Both the position numbers and the translations under genes were made by a program. From contig DATMLM010000045.1 in assembly GCA_035570055.1 (NCBI GenBank), positions 1-64,000 on the forward strand: a stretch of DNA of 64,000 nt, given 5' to 3'. Below are positions 57,979 to 64,000 of this stretch, piece by piece. The DNA comes from DASRDS01 sp035570055 (GTDB taxonomy: Bacteria; Gemmatimonadota; Gemmatimonadetes; Gemmatimonadales; Gemmatimonadaceae). Under the pieces are notes generated by a model. That model had not been told where the DNA came from. It saw only the letters and a program-made list of their open reading frames with translations, and did no database searches. The first letter of the stretch is position 1, and every line of letters begins with the position of its first letter.

Positions 57979-59365
57979 ATGCGACGTCGACGAGCTCGTA
58001 CTCCTCGATCGGCCTATGGCCGTTGCCGTTCGTCGACACGCCGAACCGCTCCACGACCTCACCGAGTGACGCCGCCGACCGCTCCAGGGCCGCCGCGGTC
58101 GTCCGGAGGTGGTCCGTGAGCTCCCGCTGCCGCGCCGTCGCTGTGGCCACCTGCGCCGTCTCGGCCGCCGTGCCCTCGGCCACCCGCACCACGAGGGTCG
58201 TCGCCGTGCCGAGGTCTCCAACCAAGGATTCGGCCTGCGCGGCTGCAGTAACGACCGACTGCGCGAGCGCGACCGTCCGCTCGACCCGAATCTCGATGTC
58301 GTGGAACACCGTCAGCGCATTGCGCATGACCTGCTCTCCGCCCTCGGCGGCCTCGCGGGCATGGGCCATATGCAGGTCCAACTCGTCGGCTCGCGATCCA
58401 ATCTGCTCCAGGAGCCCCTGGATGGCCGTGAGAGCGTCGGCGCTACGCCGGGCCAATAGACGCACCTCGTCGGCCACGACCGCGAACCCCTTGCCCTGCT
58501 CGCCCGCCCGCGCGGCCTCGATCGCCGCGTTGAGCGCCAGGAGGTTCGTCTGCCGGGCGATCCCTCCGATCTCGTCGATCAACTCGTTGGCGGACGTGGC
58601 CGCCGTCCGTAAGCCAGCCAGACGCCCCACCGCGTCCCGGGACACGGCCGCTATGTCCGCGACGCGGGTCGTCGCGCCATCCGCGCTGGCGACCCCGTCG
58701 ACGGTCCGCTGGCGCACCGCGTCGGAGATCTCGAGGGTCTCACGCGCCGCCCCACCGACGCCCGCCGCGGCCGCCGTGAGCCGCTCGGCGGCTCCCCCAA
58801 TGCGACGGGCGGCCATCGTATTCTCATGGGCACCTGCCGTCAGGCGGGCGAGCGACGCCGTCACCTGCTCCGCGCCATCGGCCACGACCCCACCAATTCG
58901 GGAGACCTCGGCCGCGGCCGCCAACACGGCCTGCGCGGTCTGCTGGGTCTGCGCCACGAGCGACGCCACGTCATGGAGGGCCGACGTCACGCCATCCGTG
59001 CCGCTCTGCATCAGGAGCGTCGACCACTCCCCTTTCCGGATGGACTCGGCCAAGGCCTCGAGCTGGCCCAAGGGTCGCGTCATGATCTCGTTCAGCCGCC
59101 ACACGAACCAGCCAATGGCGGGAAGCGAGATAGCCCAGGCGATGACCAGCTCCACCGGACGCAGGCCTCGGAACGCCACGGAATACACGACCGTGCCGAT
59201 GATCAGCAGGAACACGCCGAGGGTTGACGCGATCTCGCCGAGCAGACGGTCGCGGAAGCGGCTCCGGACGATGAGCACTGCCGCCGCTATCACCACCGCC
59301 ATCACGGCCAGCGTCAGATAGAGGCGAGAGGGATCGTACGGGACACCGGTCCACGATGGTGTCAT
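57977..59365 (-). CDS. Methyl-accepting chemotaxis protein, short sensor
   Basis: 462 residues. Two or three transmembrane helices in the first ~95 residues (LTLAVMAVVIAAAVLIV, TLGVFLLIIGTVVYSVAF, LVIAWAISLPAIGWFVW) with almost no periplasmic domain, then a helical signalling domain. The conserved hairpin tip is QTNLLALNAAIEAARAGE, followed by GKGFAVVADEVR. No chemotaxis kinase or flagellar gene is in the window. ATG 59365; the TAA lies in the T tract of the SusD2 terminator. Class is likely an energy- or membrane-sensing receptor. Confidence 0.93.
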   Translation of the reverse strand: MTPSWTGVPYDPSRLYLTLAVMAVVIAAAVLIVRSRFRDRLLGEIASTLGVFLLIIGTVVYSVAFRGLRPVELVIAWAISLPAIGWFVWRLNEIMTRPLGQLEALAESIRKGEWSTLLMQSGTDGVTSALHDVASLVAQTQQTAQAVLAAAAEVSRIGGVVADGAEQVTASLARLTAGAHENTMAARRIGGAAERLTAAAAGVGGAARETLEISDAVRQRTVDGVASADGATTRVADIAAVSRDAVGRLAGLRTAATSANELIDEIGGIARQTNLLALNAAIEAARAGEQGKGFAVVADEVRLLARRSADALTAIQGLLEQIGSRADELDLHMAHAREAAEGGEQVMRNALTVFHDIEIRVERTVALAQSVVTAAAQAESLVGDLGTATTLVVRVAEGTAAETAQVATATARQRELTDHLRTTAAALERSAASLGEVVERFGVSTNGNGHRPIEEYELVDVA

Positions 59366-59456
59366 AGTGCGAACCTATCGCGAGGGGGTTGCCCCCACCA
59401 CGACCACGGGGTAATCGACTGAGCGTTCGGGGTGAACGTGCCGCGCTTACAGACGA

Positions 59457-59744
59457 TTGTGGCGGGTGGGCGTCTCAAAATGGCAGCGCGTCACACACGC
59501 GTTTCGATCGGGCATCAACTCGCTCGAATCATCTCGCGAGGCATCGGCTCCTCCGCACGAACGTCCGCCCGCACATGTGACGATTCTCATGCGGGATGAC
59601 TCGCTCGTCGCCACCTTCGGGCACCGGAACGACGACGACGTCTTCGTCGACGGCGGCGAGCGCATGGTGCTGCACGTCGTGCTCGAGGCCGAGCACCTGC
59701 CGGGGCCACTCGACTACACCTTGGAATTCCGTCGCCCGCACTAA
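59457..59744 (+). CDS. Hypothetical protein, 95 aa
   Basis: GTG 59457 (or GTG 59466) to TAA 59742-59744. Soluble: WQRVTHAFRSGINSLESSREA, then HVTILMRDDSLVATFGHRNDDDVFVDGGERMVLHVVLEAE, LPGPLDYTLEFRR. The second half has a beta-hairpin pattern. No family. It precedes the PAS kinase by 46 bp and could be co-transcribed with it. Start not certain; the reverse-strand frames here are shadows. Confidence 0.45.
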   Translation: MWRVGVSKWQRVTHAFRSGINSLESSREASAPPHERPPAHVTILMRDDSLVATFGHRNDDDVFVDGGERMVLHVVLEAEHLPGPLDYTLEFRRPH

Positions 59745-59790
59745 ATTAGGTTCGGTTTCACCCGGACCTCTGGCTCGTCGTCACAGAATA

Positions 59791-61845
59791 ATGGTCGTAC
59801 GCCGTACACCATGGGCGGTCGTCGCCGCCTGCTATGTCGTGGCGTATATCGTGTTGACCGCCACGCATTCGAGCCTCATCGCGCATCTCGGCGCGGTGGC
59901 TTCGCCCGTGGCGTCCCTCCCGTTGAATTTCGGCTCGGCGTGGCTCTACTGGATCGCGGCGCGCCGGCGGGATTTCGACGTGCGCCTGCGCCGCGCGCTC
60001 TGGCTCGCCGGCGGCGCCATGGCGGCGGTGTTCCTCGGCCAGTGCGGCGATCTCGTCGTCCAATTCGTCGAGCATCGCGACTTCTCGCTCGCCTGGCCGA
60101 TCGGGATCTTCCTGCTCTACTACCCGCTCATGCTGGGCGCCCTGCTCAGCCTTCCGCACGCGCGGCGCGCCCGGTTGGAGTGGTGGAAATTCGCGCTGGA
60201 TGCCGCGACGGTCGTCCTCGGCGGCGCCGTCGTGGTCTGGTACTTCGTGTTGCATCCCACGGCGTCGACACCGATGGATCCGCGCGCGGTGCTCGTGGCG
60301 TTCGCGTTCCCGATCGGCGACCTCGTGCTCCTGTTCGGCCTCACGACGCTCGTGCTGCGTCGCACCGCGGAGGGACCGCCGACCGCGTTCCGGTTCCTCG
60401 TGCTTGCGCAGTTCTCGGGGATCTCCGCGGATCTCATCGGCAGTGTCCTGTTGCCGGCCACGGGCACGCTCAACGCGATGCTGCCGGATTCGCTCTATTT
60501 CATCACCGCCGTGCTCACGATCGCGAGCGGCGAGCTGTATGCGCGGGAGTCGCTCACGGGGCGTGACGGTGGTGAGACGGCGACGGGCCTCTCCCGCTAT
60601 CAACTCGGCAGCCCGTTGCCATACGTGGCGGCCGGCTTCGTGTACCTCCTGCTGTTGACCGCCGCCGTGCGCGCCCGCGGCTCCGCGTTGAGTGATCTCG
60701 TCGTGGCGGCCGCGCCGGTCACGGTGCTGCTTACTGCTCGCGGACTCGTCTCGGCGCGACAAAACGCACGACTGCTGACCGAACGGGGCGAGCGCGCCGG
60801 ACAGGCGCGGCTCGTCGCCCTCCTCGACGCGACAACCGATTTCGTGGGCGTCGCCAACGACACCGGCGAGATGGCCTACATCAATCCGGCGGGTCGCCGG
60901 ATGATCGGCCTCGCCGACACCGAGTCGGTGCGCGAGATGTCCTTGCGTGACATCACGGCGACGATCCCGCCCAAGAAAGATGGCGTTTGGGAAGGCGAGT
61001 CCGTCGTGCGGACGCGCGACGGACAAGAGGTCCCGGTGTCGCAGGTGATTGTCGCGCATACCTCGCCTCAGGGCGATCGATCGGTCGCCACCATCATGCG
61101 GGACATTAGCGGCTGGAAGCACTTGGACCGCGTGAAGAGCGAGTTCGTGTCGACGGTCTCCCACGAGTTACGCACGCCGCTCACCGCGATTCGTGGGTCC
61201 TTGGGCCTGCTCGAAGGTGGAGGGGTCACGAACCTTCCGCCGAAGGCGCTCAATTTGCTGCGTATCGCGCGCAATAATTGCGACCGCCTCGTGCGGTTGC
61301 TGAACGACATGTTGGACCTGGACAAGATCGAGGCAGGCAAGCTCGCCCTCCGCGCGGTCCCGCTCGAGCCGGCGGAGGTCGTCGGCGCGGCGCTCGATGA
61401 GCTGCGCCCCATGGCTGACCAACGCGCGATCGCCTTGGTCGAGGACCTCGCGCCAGTGCCCCCGGTGACCGGCGATCGCGACCGGCTGATTCAGGTGCTC
61501 ACGAACCTGGTGTCGAACGCGATCAAGTTCTCACCCGCGGCCGCGACCGTGACGGTCTCGATCACCGCCGTCGAGCATGGCGTGCGGTTCGCCGTGCACA
61601 ATCCCGGTCCCGGTATCGCGCCCCACGACATGCCGCGCCTCTTCGGCCGCTTTCAGCAGCTGGACGGATCCGATCGGCGCCGCCACGGCGGGACGGGCCT
61701 CGGGCTGGCGATCGCGAAGGCCATCGTCGAGCAGCACGAAGGCACGATCGGCGTCGAGTCGGATCCCGGCGCCGGGACAACCTTCTGGTTCGTGCTACGC
61801 TACCGTGATCGTCTCGTCGAGGTAGACGTCCTGCACGAGGTGTAG
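59791..61845 (+). CDS. Membrane-bound sensor histidine kinase with PAS domain
   Basis: 684 residues. Eight or nine hydrophobic segments in residues ~7-340 (MASE1-like; WAVVAACYVVAYIVLTATHSS, SLPLNFGSAWLYWIAAR, LYWIAARRRDFDVRLRRAL), then a PAS domain (~365-460: ATTDFVGVANDTGEMAYINPAGRRMIGLAD), HisKA with SHELRTPLTAIRGSLGLL, and an HATPase (VLTNLVSNAIKFSPAA, GTGLGLAIAKAIVEQHEG). No cognate response regulator is adjacent. ATG 59791. The 3' end overlaps the aldolase gene by 51 bp. Confidence 0.92.
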   Translation: MVVRRTPWAVVAACYVVAYIVLTATHSSLIAHLGAVASPVASLPLNFGSAWLYWIAARRRDFDVRLRRALWLAGGAMAAVFLGQCGDLVVQFVEHRDFSLAWPIGIFLLYYPLMLGALLSLPHARRARLEWWKFALDAATVVLGGAVVVWYFVLHPTASTPMDPRAVLVAFAFPIGDLVLLFGLTTLVLRRTAEGPPTAFRFLVLAQFSGISADLIGSVLLPATGTLNAMLPDSLYFITAVLTIASGELYARESLTGRDGGETATGLSRYQLGSPLPYVAAGFVYLLLLTAAVRARGSALSDLVVAAAPVTVLLTARGLVSARQNARLLTERGERAGQARLVALLDATTDFVGVANDTGEMAYINPAGRRMIGLADTESVREMSLRDITATIPPKKDGVWEGESVVRTRDGQEVPVSQVIVAHTSPQGDRSVATIMRDISGWKHLDRVKSEFVSTVSHELRTPLTAIRGSLGLLEGGGVTNLPPKALNLLRIARNNCDRLVRLLNDMLDLDKIEAGKLALRAVPLEPAEVVGAALDELRPMADQRAIALVEDLAPVPPVTGDRDRLIQVLTNLVSNAIKFSPAAATVTVSITAVEHGVRFAVHNPGPGIAPHDMPRLFGRFQQLDGSDRRRHGGTGLGLAIAKAIVEQHEGTIGVESDPGAGTTFWFVLRYRDRLVEVDVLHEV

Positions 61846-62880
61846 GAGCTTCACGCCGTCTTTCATCGGCCGCTGGAACGCTTTTCGTCCAGTGATCAAC
61901 CCGGTGCCACCGGCTCTCTTGTTGATCACCGCGGTCTTGGCTGCGTCCGCGAAGTCATTGTCCCCGGAGGCGCCTCCGGAGTTGATCAGTCCCGCGCGGC
62001 CCATATAGCAACACGCGACCTGATACCGGCACAGGTCGATAGGGTTATCAGACGTGAGATCCGTGTAGACCCGCTTATCAGTTTTGCCATATGGCTTGCC
62101 GAGCGCCTTGGCGACGGCGCCGTACCCGTTGTTGTTGACCGCCAGCTTCTGCTTGATGATATCGGCCTCGATCGTGACGCCGAGGTGGTTCGCTTGTCCC
62201 GTGAGATCGGCGGAGAGTTGGTAGTCCGTGCCGTCGATCTCGAACAGGGGGTTGCGCAGATAGCACCAGAGGACCGTGGCCAACCCGCACTCGTGGGCCT
62301 GCTGGAACGCGTGGCTGATCTCGGTGATCTGCCGGTCGGACTCGGGCGACCCGAAGTAGATCGTTGCGCCGACCGCGGCGGCTCCCATGTCCCACGCTTG
62401 CTTGACGGTCCCGAACAGGATCTGGTCGAACTTATTCGGTGCCGTCAGCAACTCATTGTGATTGAGCTTGACGAGGAACGGGATCTTGTGCGCGTACTTC
62501 CGCCCGACGGATCCGAGCACGCCAATGGTCGATGCCACGGCATTGCACTCGCCCTCGATCGCCAGCTTGACGATGTTCTCGGGATCGAAGTACTGGGGAT
62601 TCTTGGCGAATGATGCGCCAGCCGAGTGCTCGATGCCTTGGTCGACGGGGAGGATCGAGAGGTAGCCGGTGCCCGCCAGCCGTCCGGTATTGAACATGGC
62701 GCGCAGATTCCGGAGCACCTGAATGGACCGGTCGGACTGCGTGTATACGCGGTCCACGAAGTCCGGACCCGGCAGGTGCAGCATGTCCTTGGGAATCTTC
62801 GCCGCGGAGAAGCCGAGCAGCCTGTCGGCCTCTGGTCCGAGGTATTGCTCGAGGCTCGTGGTCATCGTCGTTTGGCCCAT
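61795..62880 (-). CDS. fbaB: Class I fructose-bisphosphate aldolase (DhnA/archaeal type)
   Basis: 361 residues. A Schiff-base aldolase splitting FBP to DHAP and GAP (gluconeogenesis direction often). The DhnA/archaeal-type signature is present: GIEHSAGASFAKNPQYFDPENIV, FLVKLNHNELLT, AAAVGATIYFGSPE, KTDKRVYTDLTSDNPIDL, YMGRAGLINSGGASG, and the lysine region NKRAGGTGLITGRKAF. ATG 62880; a second ATG 62865 is possible. A TATTTTTG element lies five bases before the start. Overlaps the PAS kinase gene by 51 bp. Confidence 0.93.
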   Translation of the reverse strand: MGQTTMTTSLEQYLGPEADRLLGFSAAKIPKDMLHLPGPDFVDRVYTQSDRSIQVLRNLRAMFNTGRLAGTGYLSILPVDQGIEHSAGASFAKNPQYFDPENIVKLAIEGECNAVASTIGVLGSVGRKYAHKIPFLVKLNHNELLTAPNKFDQILFGTVKQAWDMGAAAVGATIYFGSPESDRQITEISHAFQQAHECGLATVLWCYLRNPLFEIDGTDYQLSADLTGQANHLGVTIEADIIKQKLAVNNNGYGAVAKALGKPYGKTDKRVYTDLTSDNPIDLCRYQVACCYMGRAGLINSGGASGDNDFADAAKTAVINKRAGGTGLITGRKAFQRPMKDGVKLLHLVQDVYLDETITVA

Positions 62881-62885
62881 GGGGC

Positions 62886-62893
62886 CAAAAATA
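62886..62893 (-). promoter_or_regulatory. Putative -7 element TATTTTTG, leaderless promoter of fba
   Basis: On the minus strand TATTTTTG, then five bases (GCCCC), then the ATG at 62880. It fits TAnnTTTG exactly and repeats the spacing seen at 9457-9464. No Shine-Dalgarno lies between, so the messenger is probably leaderless. Confidence 0.45.
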
Positions 62894-62929
62894 CATGATT
62901 GACGGCATGCCGCCCACGGGCCAGCGGAG

Positions 62930-63049
62930 ATGCTCGGCGGCATGCTTGCCTCGCTGCTCTGGGGCTCGACCTGGATCCTCATATCGGGCTGGACCGGGCG
63001 GCTCGCGGGCGTGCACCAAGTAGTGGACGAGGGACGTGCACCGGCATAG
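62930..63049 (+). CDS. Possible 39-residue hydrophobic peptide
   Basis: ATG 62930 to TAG 63047-63049. GGMLASLLWGSTWILISGW is a single transmembrane-like segment that recalls the first helix of EamA-type transporters, so this could be a remnant. There is no spacing to the GGAG before the ATG. Low confidence; it lies in the 179-bp gap between fba and the lipoprotein. Confidence 0.25.
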   Translation: MLGGMLASLLWGSTWILISGWTGRLAGVHQVVDEGRAPA

Positions 63050-63059
63050 GTTGGCGCCT

Positions 63060-63656
63060 ATGAAACGGAGTCTCCCATTGGCGCTGGCCATTCTCGCGAT
63101 CGTGGCCGCATGTGATGCGAACAATTCGACTGGCCCGTTCACCGGAACGCTCAAAGTCAGTCTTTCGAGCTCGGTCGGCGGTGCGCTCGCCAACATCCGC
63201 GTCGTCGTCTACCCGCCGACTGGCGACTCGACGGTCTTGCACACGGGGAGCGACGGCTCCCTTCAGCTCAACAACGTTCCACTTGGCACCGGTGTCGTCC
63301 AAGTCGAGAGCCTTCCGGCCGACTGCGACACCCAACCTCCGTACAATTTCTATCTCGAGTCGCCGCAAACGACGGCGTCAGTGGTCCTGACCATCACGTG
63401 TACGTCGAGCCACCAAGTTGTGGCGGGGCTCGGAGACCTGGACGGCGGAGCCATCAACGAGGTACGCCGAAATCGGCCGTCGCGCGGTCACGATGCTCGG
63501 CGCATCGCTCTCGAATATCGCGTCGCGGGCCTGACCGACGCGCCACGGGGGATGGGCGACGTGATATTCGACCGCCGATCCGTCCGCTGCCACCTCGAGC
63601 TCGGTCCCGGCCGGAACACGTGCGGCGAGCACGTTCAGAAAGCTATTCCCGCTTGA
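63060..63656 (+). CDS. Lipoprotein with carboxypeptidase-like beta-sandwich
   Basis: 198 residues from ATG 63060. Lipoprotein signal SLPLALAILAIVAACDAN (lipobox cysteine ~18). The next ~100 residues (GTLKVSLSSSVGGALANIRVVVY, GDSTVLHTGSDGSLQLNNVPLG, VVLTITCTSS) resemble a CarboxypepD_reg-type beta-sandwich. The last ~75 residues are Arg-rich and of different composition, possibly a readthrough; the opposite strand is open there too. The stop overlaps the convergent DUF4097 gene by 14 bp. Confidence 0.65.
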   Translation: MKRSLPLALAILAIVAACDANNSTGPFTGTLKVSLSSSVGGALANIRVVVYPPTGDSTVLHTGSDGSLQLNNVPLGTGVVQVESLPADCDTQPPYNFYLESPQTTASVVLTITCTSSHQVVAGLGDLDGGAINEVRRNRPSRGHDARRIALEYRVAGLTDAPRGMGDVIFDRRSVRCHLELGPGRNTCGEHVQKAIPA

Positions 63657-64000
63657 TGCGGATATCGCCGTCACCGGTTCGGATGTTGAGCCGCACGTCG
63701 CCGCCCGACCCGACGGTCCCGCGCAGGTGCCGCGGGTCCATGTGTCCGGAGAGCGCGAGGGGCATCTCGCTCTCGATCGAGCCATCGCTCGTCGACGCAT
63801 CGATTTCCCCACCGAACGCGGACGCGACGAAGATGGTGACCGACCCGTCGCCGGTATGGAGATTGATGTCGCCGGGATTCACCGCTTTCGCCATACGGAG
63901 CTGAACGTCCCCATCGCCGCTGGTCGCCTCGACGGGCCCGGACGCGGCCGAGATGGAGATGGATCCGTCGCCCGTATGCGCCGTCACGGCGCGCTGGGCA
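63643..64000 (-). CDS. DUF4097 family protein (partial)
   Basis: The last ~118 residues only; the start lies beyond the right edge. The sequence has a repeated ladder of short strands with T/S-G-D-G-x-I/V motifs (AHTGDGSISISAASG, TSGDGDVQLRM, LHTGDGSVTIFVAS, STSDGSIES, NIRTGDGDIRIKRE), characteristic of the DUF4097 beta-helix. These proteins are often near membrane anti-sigma or PspC-like proteins. The TGA is at 63645-63643. Confidence 0.85.
   Translation of the reverse strand, partial: AQRAVTAHTGDGSISISAASGPVEATSGDGDVQLRMAKAVNPGDINLHTGDGSVTIFVASAFGGEIDASTSDGSIESEMPLALSGHMDPRHLRGTVGSGGDVRLNIRTGDGDIRIKRE

Noticed and set aside
63378..63812. Minus-strand frame opposite the lipoprotein tail and the DUF4097 end
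   Set aside because: Its N-terminal part is out of frame with the supported DUF4097 gene and it shows no family motif; not listed although the C-terminal part looks protein-like.
1..64000. tRNA, rRNA, CRISPR or insertion-sequence features
   Set aside because: No tRNA T-loop/anticodon arrangement, rRNA block, spaced direct repeats or transposase motif was seen on reading either strand; a tRNAscan/Infernal run would settle small RNAs.

Overview
The window is a GC-rich, densely coded bacterial chromosome segment with 1-50 bp gene spacing, many ATGA/GTGA overlaps and many convergent 3' overlaps. SusC/SusD outer-membrane pairs, an ADOP-type permease, many small lipoproteins and -7-like promoter elements of the form TAnnTTTG point to the FCB superphylum. 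Gemmatimonadota is my best guess; this is inference, since there is no rRNA or tRNA in the window to settle it. I see no CRISPR array, transposase, integrase or phage gene.

Layout. 1-7000 (minus) is a housekeeping operon transcribed tilS-hpt-ftsH-folP-cdaA-yggS-divIVA-purine nucleoside phosphorylase: tRNA modification, purine salvage, membrane proteolysis, folate, c-di-AMP synthesis and polar growth. 7014-8816 (plus) is a small membrane protein, lemA and an HtpX-like M48 protease. 8774-13308 holds a phosphoribulokinase-like kinase, a large secreted metallopeptidase with propeller and barrel, and a lipoprotein. 13331-17587 is a KimA-like APC transporter (possible c-di-AMP-responsive K+ importer) convergent with an ADOP permease. 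17606-18934 is isocitrate lyase. 19046-23547 holds a pilin-like secreted protein, an ABC exporter, a soluble lytic transglycosylase and infA. 23641-23807 is a compact non-coding/small-ORF unit with a maximal Shine-Dalgarno and a strong terminator. 23806-28608 holds a cytoplasmic HtrA-like protease, a WXXGXW lipoprotein, and divergent icd/aceK followed by aroH.

28568-36695 (mostly minus) carries an ABC exporter, a zinc-ribbon membrane protein, an Fpg/Nei glycosylase, a TPR protein with tandem upstream operators, a YfiT/DinB protein, a lipocalin-like protein, a Mug glycosylase and a PQQ-type sugar dehydrogenase. 36720-39919 (plus) is dipeptidase-fabH-glutaminyl cyclase-small lipoprotein. 39913-44830 holds a second TPR paralogue, lipoproteins and a XoxF-type (lanthanide signature) alcohol dehydrogenase. 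44912-46774 is transketolase. 46805-57917 is a LytS/LytTR two-component pair followed by two SusC/SusD pairs. 57977-64000 holds a chemoreceptor, a PAS histidine kinase, class I FBP aldolase, a lipoprotein and a partial DUF4097 gene.

How the genes work together. aceA, icd and aceK form the isocitrate branch-point switch: AceK phosphorylates isocitrate dehydrogenase at the conserved serine to divert carbon into the glyoxylate shunt. CdaA and the KimA-like transporter may be the two ends of a c-di-AMP/potassium circuit. LytS/LytTR next to SusCD suggests signal-dependent nutrient uptake. The most unusual features are regulatory: the 23641-23807 unit, divergent genes whose starts share one CATG palindrome, apparently leaderless promoters, possible CTG start codons and a three-copy hairpin repeat confined to convergent junctions.
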